Origin: Acidobacteriota bacterium
GTDB taxonomy: Bacteria > Acidobacteriota > Terriglobia > Terriglobales > Acidobacteriaceae
Direction: 5' to 3'
Length of the DNA stretch: 58,337 bases
NCBI GenBank assembly: GCA_021826695.1
Contig: JAKAYS010000002.1
Coordinates: 1 to 58,337, forward strand
In this document: in pieces, positions 45,419 through 53,502 of the stretch
Position numbering within the stretch: the first letter of the stretch is position 1
How the letters are laid out: every line of letters starts with the position of its first letter
Made by a program: the position numbers and the translations under genes
Notes under the pieces: model-generated
Databases searched by the model: none
The model's input: the letters and a program-made list of their open reading frames with translations, nothing else
What the model was told of the DNA's origin: nothing

Positions 45419-46537
45419 TCACGATGTCTTCTCCAGAGAGTATCGAACTTCCTGCTTGACCGTGGATGTGACTTGAGCGACGTCCGAGACTTCCCGTGAA
45501 TGCAAATGGCGGCGCAGTTCTTCCAGAATTTTGTCCATTGCGGAGTAGAGCGGCCCTGACAATGTGCATCCGCTGGCGTTTTCATGCCCACCCCCGCCGA
45601 ATTGCTCCGCCACTTCCGCCACATGCACTTTGCCTTTGCTGCGAAGGCTGAGCCGGACACGGTGGTCAGGCAATTCACGCAGGAACACAGCAGCCTCCAC
45701 GCCGGAAATGCCAATGGCGTAATTGACGATGCCTTCGCAGTCCTCTTCGACCGCTCCTGTCCGTATCATGTCGCTGTGCGTGACCCACAGCCACGCGATG
45801 CGCCCTTCCCTCTGCAAGGTGCTCAGCGCGGCACCCAGCAGTCGCATCTTCGATGCTGGGTTGCTGAAATACACGTCTTGTGCGATACGCGCAGGCGCTG
45901 CTCCCAGCTCGACCAGGTCCCTGGCGAGTGCAAAAGTCCGCGCACTGGTGCCCTCATAACAAAATGAACCGGTATCGCTGAGCAATGCGGTGTACAGGCA
46001 CGTGGCCATCGCAGGCGTAATGGCTACGTTGGCAGCCACAGCCAGGCGGTAGACCATCTCCGCGACCGCGCTGGCTTCGGTATCGATCCAGTTCACATCG
46101 GCAAACCGACGACCACTGGTATGGTGGTCGATATTGATCAGGAATTTTTCATGGAGACCCTTCACGCGCGAGCGCTCCAGGCCATCGCATTCCAAAAGAA
46201 TGACAGTATCTGCCGAGTGCTGGGCAGGAATGGAGGCCGCATGACGAATCTGCTCGGCACACGGCAATGTGCGGTAGATCATCGGGACGCGATCGAAAAG
46301 AAGCATCTCCGCATGCTTTCCCATGGTTTGCAGCACCATCCACAGCGCCAGCAGCGACCCCACAGCGTCGCCGTCAGGACGGGCATGGGCCGTCAGCAGA
46401 AAACGCTCACGCTGCTGAAGGGCTTCCAGCAGAATGGGCCCAGGTTGGTCCTGTCGCTCCGAACGTTGTTCGGAACAGCGTTCTGGAATGCCGCCCGTAT
46501 TTCGTTCTGTATGCCGCGGTGTCATTGGATCGGTCAT
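45419..46537 (-). CDS. nrnA: DHH-DHHA1 phosphoesterase (NrnA-type nanoRNase/pAp phosphatase)
   Basis: 372 residues. DHH motifs are HARPDGDAVGS (~52-62), LLECDG, NIDHHTSGRRFADVNW, and the DHHA1 domain with FGGGGHENASGCTL. These enzymes degrade 2-5-nucleotide RNAs and dephosphorylate pAp. The ATG overlaps the rbfA stop by four bases (ATGA). The ylxP-rbfA-nrnA order is a conserved RNA/ribosome-maturation cluster. The first ~30 residues are polar and not conserved-looking. Confidence 0.92.
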   Translation of the reverse strand: MTDPMTPRHTERNTGGIPERCSEQRSERQDQPGPILLEALQQRERFLLTAHARPDGDAVGSLLALWMVLQTMGKHAEMLLFDRVPMIYRTLPCAEQIRHAASIPAQHSADTVILLECDGLERSRVKGLHEKFLINIDHHTSGRRFADVNWIDTEASAVAEMVYRLAVAANVAITPAMATCLYTALLSDTGSFCYEGTSARTFALARDLVELGAAPARIAQDVYFSNPASKMRLLGAALSTLQREGRIAWLWVTHSDMIRTGAVEEDCEGIVNYAIGISGVEAAVFLRELPDHRVRLSLRSKGKVHVAEVAEQFGGGGHENASGCTLSGPLYSAMDKILEELRRHLHSREVSDVAQVTSTVKQEVRYSLEKTS

Positions 46538-46956
46538 TCTGCTTTCGGTGTACCTGTCTCTGGCATCTCCGCTTCTTGTTGCTTGACCTTCTGCTTGTTT
46601 CGCCGCTCGACCCTTCCCAGCAACTCATCGATGCGCGCCCGCACGGGTTCCGAGTGGTCCACCTGGAAGATCAATTCGGGCACATGTCGTACCCCCATGC
46701 TCTGTAGCAACTGATGGCGAATATAGCCGCGGGCAGCTTCCAGTCCGGCCAGCATGTCCGCTTCATCCTTGCTGTCGCCATCAACGGCCACGTAGATGCG
46801 CGCCGACTTGCCCCCCGGCGCCAGCACCACTTCGCTGACGTAGCCGAAGCTGATGCGTGGGTCGCTAAGCTGCCCCTCCATCATCGCGCTGATCTCTTCG
46901 CGCAGCGTTTCCGCTACACGACCCTGGTGATACGTTCGTCCCCGATGTTCAGGCAT
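46534..46956 (-). CDS. rbfA: 30S ribosome-binding factor RbfA
   Basis: 140 residues with the single KH-like fold of RbfA, which helps 16S rRNA 5'-end maturation and cold adaptation. Conserved features are RVAETLREEISAMMEG, DPRISFGYVSEVVLAPGGKSARIYV, LEAARGYIRHQL and RHVPELIFQVD. The C-terminus has a Lys/Glu-rich tail with KRRNKQKVKQQE-like charge. It lies 93 bases downstream of the DUF503 gene and is translationally coupled to nrnA. Confidence 0.95.
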   Translation of the reverse strand: MPEHRGRTYHQGRVAETLREEISAMMEGQLSDPRISFGYVSEVVLAPGGKSARIYVAVDGDSKDEADMLAGLEAARGYIRHQLLQSMGVRHVPELIFQVDHSEPVRARIDELLGRVERRNKQKVKQQEAEMPETGTPKAE

Positions 46957-47049
46957 GGTCCCACTCTTCTTAAGAAGCGACTGGTAAAAATATCGATCAA
47001 ACGGATGAGGATACCAAATTTGCGCCCCACTCTAACGATTTGGCCATTT

Positions 47050-47349
47050 TTATTCTTCTGGAAACATCTCGACGAAGCTGTCGCTCACCTGCGCGCCATG
47101 ATTTTCCGCAATGCGGACGCAGGCTTCCTCCACCTGGCGCATCTGCCCCAGCAGGTAATCGCGGGAGCTGGAAATGGCTGCAATCCCCAATGTGGCCCGC
47201 TGCCAGACGACGATTTCATCCAACTCCGCTACAGACACGTTAAAGCCGTGGCGCAGAGAATCTTTCATGCTGCGAACGCACTGTCGCCGGTCTTTCAGCG
47301 AGTGGGCAAATTCCAGGCGGAGTTCCACAGTTAGGACCGCAATGGGCAT
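47050..47349 (-). CDS. ylxP: DUF503 (YlxP-type) protein
   Basis: 99 residues, full length for the family. Signature: VLTVELRLEFAHSLKDRRQC, followed by RHGFNVSVAELDE and QRATLGIAAISSS. YlxP homologues co-occur with rbfA and infB and are thought to act in ribosome maturation. ATG 47349 has a run of G's five bases upstream; the frame extends to 47466 but without conserved sequence. Unlike the common arrangement, infB does not precede it; an unrelated short membrane protein on the opposite strand does. Confidence 0.88.
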   Translation of the reverse strand: MPIAVLTVELRLEFAHSLKDRRQCVRSMKDSLRHGFNVSVAELDEIVVWQRATLGIAAISSSRDYLLGQMRQVEEACVRIAENHGAQVSDSFVEMFPEE

Positions 47350-47496
47350 ACCCCCCAGAATACGTCCCGATACATCTCTGGCGAAACATTCCTCAAATGA
47401 CAAATGCCTGAATGATTGTCCAACTTCCATTCTCTCCAACGAAGGTTCTTTTGAAAGGCAAAGCAACAGCCCAGCCGAGACCGGCTTCCAAGGAGC

Positions 47497-47509
47497 ATGA
47501 CAGTGTCAT
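47497..47509. promoter_or_regulatory. 13-base perfect palindrome upstream of the small membrane gene
   Basis: ATGACA-G-TGTCAT lies about 30 bases before GTG 47538, within the divergent region with ylxP. Its symmetry and place suggest an operator for a dimeric regulator, but nothing identifies the regulator. Confidence 0.3.
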
Positions 47510-47537
47510 TGCTGTACATTTTTCGGAGGCAAACATC

Positions 47538-47681
47538 GTGTTTCTAGTTATTGGAATTGTTCTCTTACTCTTATGGATCGGTGGGTTCTTTCTTTTCCAT
47601 ATCACCAGTTTTTTCATTCACATTCTTTTGATTCTTGCGGTTATCGTGATCGTGTTCCATTTTCTCCGTGGCGCAGCATAG
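47538..47681 (+). CDS. Lmo0937-family small membrane protein
   Basis: 47 residues starting at GTG 47538, with GGAGG eight bases upstream. The protein is almost entirely two hydrophobic helices, FLVIGIVLLLLWIGGFF and FFIHILLILAVIVIVFHFL, separated by HITS, ending RGAA. This closely fits the tiny lmo0937-type proteins found in stress-related loci of many soil bacteria. Starting further upstream would add a non-conserved polar leader. Its neighbour is a ferritin-like YciE-type gene, so a general-stress role is plausible. Confidence 0.8.
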   Translation: MFLVIGIVLLLLWIGGFFLFHITSFFIHILLILAVIVIVFHFLRGAA

Positions 47682-47927
47682 CGTCTCCAGGCTTTGTTCA
47701 TAAAGATATGGTTGCCTTCCTATGGGCTCTGCGAGCAAATTGCAGGGCCATTTTTTCTTGGGCTGAACGGTTCGCGGGGAATGCGCGCGCCAGGATACCC
47801 GCGGAACTCCGATATGCATCTACATGAATAGATTGGCTGTGTCTTTCCGGTGCATGGGGCGCGGTCCAAGTGCATTCAAAACTTGATTTTTGCAATTCCA
47901 CGCGAGGTGGAGTGAAAGGTGCCAGAA

Positions 47928-48443
47928 ATGTCGAATGAATCTTCCCGGGAAGTGATCCAGCGTTATTTAGAGGACGCAATTGCAGCAGAACGCAACTTCG
48001 AAACTCAGTTGAAAACATTTTCGAAAGAAGGGGAGCAGACTCCTGTACAGAATCTTTTTGCTGAGCACGCTATCGAAACGAAGCATCAACATGAGCGACT
48101 GGCGGCCCGCCTGCACGCTTTGGGTGGCAGCCCTTCCACCGTGAAGAGTTTTTTCGCTCACATTTTTAACTTCGCACCCAAAGTTGCACAACTGGGGCAC
48201 GATCCATCAGAGAAAAATTCCCAGGACCTGATCATCGCTTTTGCCATCGAGAACAGCGAGATAGCGATGTACGAAGAATTGGCGATCGTTGCCGGGTTCG
48301 CGGGAGACACGGAAACAGAACGTCTCGCGCGGACCATCCAGGAAGAAGAGCGGGCGGCGGCGAAAAAGGTCTGGAACCTGATCGACGCAAGCTGCCGCCA
48401 ATCCTTTATGAGAGTTACTACGAACCACGCGAATATGGCATGA
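47928..48443 (+). CDS. DUF892/YciE-like ferritin-like protein
   Basis: About 171 residues from ATG 47928. A four-helix pattern with metal-type carboxylates: YLEDAIAAERNFETQL, FAEHAIETKHQHERLAARL, AIENSEIAMYEELAIVAGF and IQEEERAAAKKVWNLI. The spaced E-x6-Y and E..H pairs are as expected for a ferritin-like di-iron fold of the YciE/YciF type, usually induced by stress. The 246 bases before it (47682-47927) hold no other recognisable gene. The iron-binding role is inferred. Confidence 0.75.
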   Translation: MSNESSREVIQRYLEDAIAAERNFETQLKTFSKEGEQTPVQNLFAEHAIETKHQHERLAARLHALGGSPSTVKSFFAHIFNFAPKVAQLGHDPSEKNSQDLIIAFAIENSEIAMYEELAIVAGFAGDTETERLARTIQEEERAAAKKVWNLIDASCRQSFMRVTTNHANMA

Positions 48444-48481
48444 CGAGCGGAAGCAAGCTTAGAAAATCGGAATGAAAAAGG

Positions 48482-48823
48482 CTATTCCGTGGACACCCTC
48501 GCGTCTGCATTTACGTCCGGGTGTTCGGATGGGATCTTGCTCGCGGCATCCTGGTTGACCAGATCGCGGAGATCTTTACTGGGTTTGAAGTAAGGGACAC
48601 GTTTGGCGGGCACGTCCACCCTCGCTCCTGTCTTAGGATTGCGGCCAATGCGCGAATTGCGTTGGCGTGTTCGAAAACTTCCGAAGCCCCGAATCTCGAT
48701 CTTGTCGCCGGCGCGGAGTGCTCCCACAACAGAATCGAAGATTGTTTCGATGATTGTCTCAGCATCCGTACGCGTCAGATCGCCCAGCCGCATTACGTCC
48801 ACTACCAAATCGGCTTTTGTCAT
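48482..48823 (-). CDS. HU/IHF-family DNA-binding protein
   Basis: 113 residues from ATG 48823. The HU/IHF core is clear: MTKADLVVDVMRLGDLTRTD, the saddle strands KIEIRGFGSFRTRQRNSR, the arm IGRNPKTGARVDVPAK, and RVPYFKPSKDLRDLV. The ~20-residue C-terminal tail is acidic and unusual in length. It bends DNA as a dimer. The frame is open to 48880, but that part covers a TATATT box and is probably untranslated. Confidence 0.93.
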   Translation of the reverse strand: MTKADLVVDVMRLGDLTRTDAETIIETIFDSVVGALRAGDKIEIRGFGSFRTRQRNSRIGRNPKTGARVDVPAKRVPYFKPSKDLRDLVNQDAASKIPSEHPDVNADARVSTE

Positions 48824-48902
48824 AATCCCCAGTACCTTCACTTTCAGAATATAGGATGCTCGCCGGGGGTGCGAATCCATTCAAAGTTCACTATTGCCCC
48901 AG

Positions 48903-49868
48903 TTATTGCCAAAGGAAGTAAAAGCCAGGGCTCTTCTCCAGCATCGACTGTAACTCCTCGGTGGTGGGAATTGCCAGTTTGGAATCTGCCTTGGAAATAA
49001 TGTCCAGCAGCCCGGTATGGGGTTTCTCGGGCCGCACAATGTTTGGTTCTCCCCGGATACCCACAGTACGCGCTGTATCGAGCAACGCGACGCGGAAGCC
49101 ATCTGTCTGGTCAATCAAACGTAATGGCAGCGCCTGCTCGCCGGTCCACACCTGTCCGGTCGCCAGCGTCTGAATGTCTTTTATCTGGAGGCGTCGGCCT
49201 GCGGCCACATCGTGAATAAACTGCGCATGCATATTGTCCGTCAGCCCCTGGAAGTAAGCTCGCTCCTCCGGCGTCAAATCTCGCGTGGGAGAGCCTGCAT
49301 CCTTCAACGCTCCCGCTTTAATCGTTATGTTTTTCAGCTTCGCCCATTTCATCAGGTCGCCATAATTGATCCACTCCATAATGACACCGATGCTGCCGAC
49401 GATGCTTGCCTGATTTGCATAGATGCGGTCAGTAGCGCTGGCGATGTAATAGGCGCCACTGGCGCCGACGCTTTCAATGGAGGCGACAATGCGCTTTTTG
49501 TGTCGGCTGCGGATGCGCAACACTTCGTGGTAAATCTCCTGCGATGCCGCGGCGCCCCCGCCCGGCGAATCGATATGCAGGATGATGGCCTTAACGGAAT
49601 CATCGTTGGCAAATTGCTCCAGTTGCTCGTCGATCGTGTCTGCGGAAAGTATGATGCCTTTTACGTCTACGACACCGATATTTCCGGAAGTGAAGCCTTT
49701 GAAGGCGTTGGAGGTTGTTTTCGAGGGGCCGAGAGTGACCCAGGCGATGGTCCATAGCATTGCTGCAAACAATAGAAACAGGCCGCCGACTAAAGTCAGC
49801 CAAAACCAGAATGAGTGTTTGCGTGGTGCTCCGGTCTCTGCGTCCATATCGGGGAGTGTAGCACTCAT
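48903..49868 (-). CDS. sppA: Signal peptide peptidase SppA (S49)
   Basis: 321 residues with one N-terminal membrane helix (FWFWLTLVGGLFLLFAAMLW), the short Bacillus-type SppA. The S49 domain shows AIILHIDSPGGGAAASQEIY, the catalytic Ser in SIESVGASGAYYIAS, and GSIGVIMEW; the general-base Lys is expected in the AGALKDAGSPTRDL region. It degrades cleaved signal peptides in the membrane. It is divergent from the GT2 gene, with 93 bases between the starts. Confidence 0.93.
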   Translation of the reverse strand: MSATLPDMDAETGAPRKHSFWFWLTLVGGLFLLFAAMLWTIAWVTLGPSKTTSNAFKGFTSGNIGVVDVKGIILSADTIDEQLEQFANDDSVKAIILHIDSPGGGAAASQEIYHEVLRIRSRHKKRIVASIESVGASGAYYIASATDRIYANQASIVGSIGVIMEWINYGDLMKWAKLKNITIKAGALKDAGSPTRDLTPEERAYFQGLTDNMHAQFIHDVAAGRRLQIKDIQTLATGQVWTGEQALPLRLIDQTDGFRVALLDTARTVGIRGEPNIVRPEKPHTGLLDIISKADSKLAIPTTEELQSMLEKSPGFYFLWQ

Positions 49869-49961
49869 TGCAGAAATATTAACCTTACCCTATGCTTGGT
49901 GCAGACAGTTGGCACCCCGGGAACCCCGTTCTGGGCAGCAGCGCCATTGCCATGCAATGCC

Positions 49962-50771
49962 ATGATGGAAGCGCCTCAATATAGCATCGTAATCCCGGCC
50001 TTTAACGAGCAGGCGCGCATTGGCGCGACGCTGGACAAGGTGCTGACCTGCGTCAAAGCTCACGGCTGGTTGGCAGAGGTACTGGTGGTCAACGACGGCT
50101 CGCGCGATCGAACCGCCGCCATCGTTCAAAGCATGGCAGCCCAGCATACCAATCTCCGGCTAATTGAGAACCCAGGCAACCGGGGAAAAGGCTACGCCGT
50201 GCGAAACGGAATTCTACAGGCGCGTGGCGCGATCGTCATGTTTACCGATGCGGATTTGTCCGCTCCCATGGATGAGGCGGAACTGCTTTTTACCGCCCTC
50301 GCCAATGGCGCGGATGTGGCCATCGGTTCGCGCTGGCTGGACCGATCTCGCCAGACGCTACAGCAGCCCATCTATCGACGCTTCTTCGGTCGCTGCTTCA
50401 ACTGGCTGACCAGGCTGGTCATGCATCTGCCGCTGGCAGACACCCAATGTGGGTTCAAGGCCTTCCGCCGCGATGCCGCGCGCGCTATCTTCATCCGGCA
50501 GCGTATCGAACGATGGGGCTTCGATCCTGAAATTCTTTATATAGCTTTGCGGTTAGGGCTGCGCGTTGAAGAAGTGGCCGTCACATGGGGGCATGATGAG
50601 CGCTCAAGAATTAGCTATCTCAAAGATGGTTTGAAGATGATCGAGGAGTTGCTGCGGGTAAGGTTTTATTCTCTGGCGGGGTTCTATAACGAAGACCGCT
50701 ATTTGGAGGAAGGACTGGCTGGGTGCGGTGGCTGCAGGGAAAAAAGCGCTACCCCCGCAGCCAAGGCTTGA
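49962..50771 (+). CDS. GT2 dolichyl/polyprenyl-phosphate glycosyltransferase
   Basis: About 269 residues. The GT-A core has IVIPAFNEQARIGATL, VLVVNDGSRDRT, NPGNRGKGYAVRNGI and MFTDADLSAP (DxD). The later RRFFGRCFNWLTRLVM, DTQCGFKAFRR and RWGFDPEILYIA segments match the dolichyl-phosphate beta-glucosyltransferase (ALG5-like) group. It would charge a lipid-phosphate carrier with a sugar for use by a GT39/GT-C enzyme such as that at 43.6 kb. ATG 49962 and ATG 49965 are adjacent; the longer frame to 49815 overlaps sppA and is rejected. Confidence 0.9.
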   Translation: MMEAPQYSIVIPAFNEQARIGATLDKVLTCVKAHGWLAEVLVVNDGSRDRTAAIVQSMAAQHTNLRLIENPGNRGKGYAVRNGILQARGAIVMFTDADLSAPMDEAELLFTALANGADVAIGSRWLDRSRQTLQQPIYRRFFGRCFNWLTRLVMHLPLADTQCGFKAFRRDAARAIFIRQRIERWGFDPEILYIALRLGLRVEEVAVTWGHDERSRISYLKDGLKMIEELLRVRFYSLAGFYNEDRYLEEGLAGCGGCREKSATPAAKA

Positions 50772-50804
50772 TGGATCTCCGCATCGCGCCAGGAAGTGCT
50801 AGGG

Positions 50805-51068
50805 TCATGACGCAGGAGCTAGAGACGCATTCGTATAATTTCTTCGTGGACGACGGTGTTTGGTTTCCACCAGTTTCACGCCATTCGCATCGTCCATTTC
50901 CAGCTTAAATGTTTTCGAACAATCCCCACAAAGCCAGAAATGCTCCAGACGATGGGGTAATTTATGGTTGTCGAACGATGAGTTTCTACGGGAGAACAGG
51001 AAAACTCTCCCTTCCCGCAAATAATGCAGTTCCTTGTGACAGACTGGGTTCGCACATTGATTCACCAT
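50805..51068 (-). CDS. Small zinc-ribbon-like hypothetical protein
   Basis: 87 residues from ATG 51068, chosen because AAGGAG lies nine bases upstream. Cys pairs are CANPVC near the N-terminus and CGDC ~45 residues later (FWLCGDCSKTF), a probable four-Cys zinc site. HYLREGRVFLF and DNHKLPHRLEHFW lie between. The C-terminus is basic (KHRRPRRN). I recognise a type common as hypothetical proteins in acidobacteria, but no function. It may be a regulator or nucleic-acid binder. Confidence 0.65.
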   Translation of the reverse strand: MVNQCANPVCHKELHYLREGRVFLFSRRNSSFDNHKLPHRLEHFWLCGDCSKTFKLEMDDANGVKLVETKHRRPRRNYTNASLAPAS

Positions 51069-51423
51069 GCGATACAACTCCTTCAAAGGGGGGAACGTTA
51101 GTCGTGAGTGTGGTTATGGACATAGCCAGAGACTCGAGAGCTTACATCCGGAAGCTGGCGACTGCGTACTTTGTTTCTTACAAGTATTAGACGTTGAAAA
51201 CCGGCAGATAGTTGACTGAAAAAAACCTACGGTCTCGATCGTTCGGTCTTGCAGTCTCGCTGGTCGAGCCAGAGTCGCTGCGGGATGTGCGTTGGAAACT
51301 GAATGAGGATGACCCAACCCTTGCTGGAAGACCCAGGCAGGGACAGATCATCCTCAATCCATACAAATTTTCAATTTCGCGTTTTCGGTTCGTCTTGATG
51401 CGGGTACAAGCCGTTTCCCAGGA
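51069..51423. other. 355-base intergenic stretch, no gene recognised
   Basis: Short frames occur on both strands but none has a convincing ribosome-binding site, family motif or codon pattern. No long repeat or RNA structure stands out. Promoters for the zinc-ribbon gene should lie at its left end. Confidence 0.4.
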
Positions 51424-51996
51424 CTATTTCTTCTTAGGCTGGCTTGACGGCGGCACAATTCCATTCATTCGCAGGTATTCCACCATCTGGCCAAAATGAT
51501 CGTTCATATGGACGATGGCGAACAACATGATTCCCGCGCGAGTGTCGACTCCATCGACGGGCTTGACCTGCTCCAGCGCGTTCTGTTCGTTAAGGGTCGC
51601 GATCGCCTGATGGGCAAATGCGAAGGAATCCTTGAGTGCCTGGACGGTCTGTTCCTTGGTCTTCAGGTCGCTCATCTTCGGCATGCCGGTGGGTTGCATG
51701 GAGGCCGCAGCGCCGAACATAAAGTAATTGGTGCTGGCAACGTGCTTGACCTGTTCGGCGAATGTACGGACGCCTTTGAAATTTCCATTGCTCGGTGCAA
51801 AGTTGTACTTGTCGGCGGGCATGGCCTCGGCCAATGGCACCATTTCACCTTCCACCATGTTCAGGAGCTGGTCAACCACCTTGTCAGGCGTGGCCGTGGT
51901 TGCTGCCATGCCAGACTGGGCCTGCAAACGCGGTGTCCCAGCTAGTGCCAGGGTTGCGAAGACTGCAACGGACAGAATTACGAGGCTCTTCTTCAT
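51424..51996 (-). CDS. Exported DinB-family protein
   Basis: 190 residues with a signal peptide (KKSLVILSVAVFATLALAG) and an AGGAG eight bases before ATG 51996. The mature part is a DinB/YfiT-like four-helix bundle: LLNMVEGEMVPLAEAMP, YNFAPSNGNFKGVRTFAEQV, HVASTNYFMFGAA, and HMNDHFGQMVEYLRMNGIVP at the C-terminus. The spaced His residues (KHV, VHMNDHFGQ) form the usual metal site. The superfamily includes thiol-dependent metalloenzymes; the substrate is unknown. The C-terminus is PPSSQPKKK. Confidence 0.88.
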   Translation of the reverse strand: MKKSLVILSVAVFATLALAGTPRLQAQSGMAATTATPDKVVDQLLNMVEGEMVPLAEAMPADKYNFAPSNGNFKGVRTFAEQVKHVASTNYFMFGAAASMQPTGMPKMSDLKTKEQTVQALKDSFAFAHQAIATLNEQNALEQVKPVDGVDTRAGIMLFAIVHMNDHFGQMVEYLRMNGIVPPSSQPKKK

Positions 51997-52096
51997 ATTT
52001 GGTAACTCCTAAACGGTTTGCGGAAATTCCTACCGCCTGAGCGTATCAGGAGCCGCGCAGGCCGGGCAACGTAAAACGTAAGATGGCAGGTAAGTC

Positions 52097-52492
52097 ATGG
52101 GAATATACGGAACGCCGGTTTATGACACGGCTGTCGTGCTGATATTGGTCCTACATTTAATTTGGATTCTGTGGGTAGTCTTCGGAGCCTTGTGGACGCT
52201 TGGACGCCGCTGGTTGACTGTGTTTCACCTCTCTTCCCTGATATGGGGAATCGTGGTGGAAACTGGACCTTGGCCGTGTCCACTCACCCTGACCGAGCAG
52301 TTTTTTCAAGAAAAAGCTGGGATGACGCCTTACCTCGGCAGCTTTCTGATTCATTACCTTGACGAAATTGTGTACCCAAATGTTTCCGTGCTGCTCCTCA
52401 CAGTTTGCGGAGTCGCCGTTTGCGTCGCTAACCTTCTGATCTATATGCGCCGGGCTTGGCTTGCGTATCGCCGAAAAGACCCTCGATCATAA
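52097..52492 (+). CDS. DUF2784 membrane protein
   Basis: 131 residues with three or four hydrophobic helices. LILVLHLIWILWVVFGALW at the N-terminus, LSSLIWGIVVETGPWPCPLT and LTEQFFQEKAGM, plus SFLIHYLDEIVYP, are the hallmarks of DUF2784. The conserved Trp-Pro-Cys-Pro-Leu-Thr and GxFLxHY motifs are intact. The function is unknown. It is divergent from the DinB gene. Confidence 0.9.
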   Translation: MGIYGTPVYDTAVVLILVLHLIWILWVVFGALWTLGRRWLTVFHLSSLIWGIVVETGPWPCPLTLTEQFFQEKAGMTPYLGSFLIHYLDEIVYPNVSVLLLTVCGVAVCVANLLIYMRRAWLAYRRKDPRS

Positions 52493-52688
52493 AGAGTTAT
52501 ATTGGGAGACCGAAGGTCCGAGCAGTTTGTCTCGGTACGCCATGCGAGGGCCGCTAAACCGAGTCCCGCGATTTTCCCGAAATGATTTTTGTCCCATATT
52601 GCAGAATTGTGACGGGTTTTCCGCAACATAAGTGGCAGCCGAGTGTCCCTTTTATCTGGTAGAGTTTTGCGAAAGGAGTAATCCAACT

Positions 52689-52967
52689 ATGGAACAGGAA
52701 ATGACTTGGTTGCGAGCGATTGCAGCGGGATCGTTGGTTGCTGGAGCTGCCTTGCTGTTGACTGGGCGCAAGAGGGCTGCATTGACAGCCTCTGGTCTGG
52801 GAGCGGCGGTCATTCTGGCTGAAGATCCGGATGCCGTGAAGGAACTCTGGCGCCGTGTTCCGGATTATCTACAGGACGGCCATGAACTTTTAGGTCGACT
52901 TGAAGGTGTCCTCGACGGAATTACCGAACAGGGCGGCCGCGTGCGGCAGCTGGTTCGGAGAGCATAA
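52689..52967 (+). CDS. Small conserved-looking membrane-associated protein
   Basis: 92 residues from ATG 52689, with a good AAAGGAG ten bases upstream. An N-terminal helix AIAAGSLVAGAALLLTGRKR and a second hydrophobic stretch AALTASGLGAAVILA are followed by an acidic/amphipathic C-terminal half (DPDAVKELWRRVPDYLQDGH). No family is recognised. Composition suggests a membrane-tethered small protein. It is followed by a large hairpin. Confidence 0.6.
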   Translation: MEQEMTWLRAIAAGSLVAGAALLLTGRKRAALTASGLGAAVILAEDPDAVKELWRRVPDYLQDGHELLGRLEGVLDGITEQGGRVRQLVRRA

Positions 52968-53001
52968 ACAGGCCAGCCCCGTGGTCTCCCCCGCACTATT
53001 T

Positions 53002-53051
53002 GCGCCATTTTCCACGCGCCGTGGCTGATCCAGCCACGGCAGGGAAGGCGC
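53002..53051. terminator. Large hairpin between convergent genes
   Basis: The inner stem GCCGTGGCTG (53018-53027) and CAGCCACGGC (53031-53040) pair perfectly around a three-base loop. TTCC/GGAA and GCGCC/GGCGC extend the stem outward with small bulges. It lies between the stop of the 92-residue gene and the end of the minus-strand DUF59 gene, so it probably serves both transcripts. Confidence 0.7.
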
Positions 53052-53063
53052 GCGTCTTATAGA

Positions 53064-53393
53064 CTACGCGTCGATACCCAGCATCCCGCGCCCTTCCGCG
53101 CTGATGCGTTCTGGATTCCAACTTGGTACTCAAGCCAGTTTGACCGGGGATTCGCTGACACCGGGCACACCGGCGAGTCGGTTGCGCACCTGCTCCAACA
53201 TGAATGTATGCGCCGGGCAGTCCGGTGTGGTGAGTGACATGTCCACTTCGACCCGCAGCATCGGTATAGATCTGGGCATGGTGGAATCGTCAACAAGCTC
53301 GATGCGATAGACCAGCCCCAGGTCCACGATATTGATGGGAATTTCTGGATCGTAGCAATCCATCAAGGCTGAGCGAATATCTTGAACGGTCAA
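53064..53393 (-). pseudogene. DUF59/MIP18 (SufT-like) gene interrupted by in-frame TGA at a conserved Trp
   Basis: The frame codes for a metal-sulfur cluster assembly-type DUF59 protein: ALMDCYDPEIPINIVDLGLV, LTTPDCPAH (conserved Cys) and LAGVPGVSESPVKLA. TGA at 53130-53132 follows, then the same frame continues VPSWNPERISAEGRGMLGID to TAG 53064-53066. The family C-terminus normally reads V-x-L-V-W-x-P-x-W-x-P-x-x-I/M-S, so the TGA stands exactly where Trp (TGG) is expected. The truncated product lacks the C-terminal segment. The start is uncertain: TTG 53393 fits the domain, while the frame is open to ATG 53483. A recent nonsense mutation or a sequencing error are both possible. Confidence 0.75.
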
Positions 53394-53502
53394 CGGTATC
53401 GCGACTTTCTTCGTCCTGCAAGAGGAGGATGCTGATCGGAAGGCAGAAAGAAAATATCTCTGCTGGAGCAATCTGCTTCGCAAGACACGGTTTTGCGAAA
53501 AT

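Noticed and set aside
53130-53132. TGA read as selenocysteine
   Set aside because: The family has Trp, not Cys/Sec, at this position, and I see no selenoprotein-type context or selenocysteine genes here.
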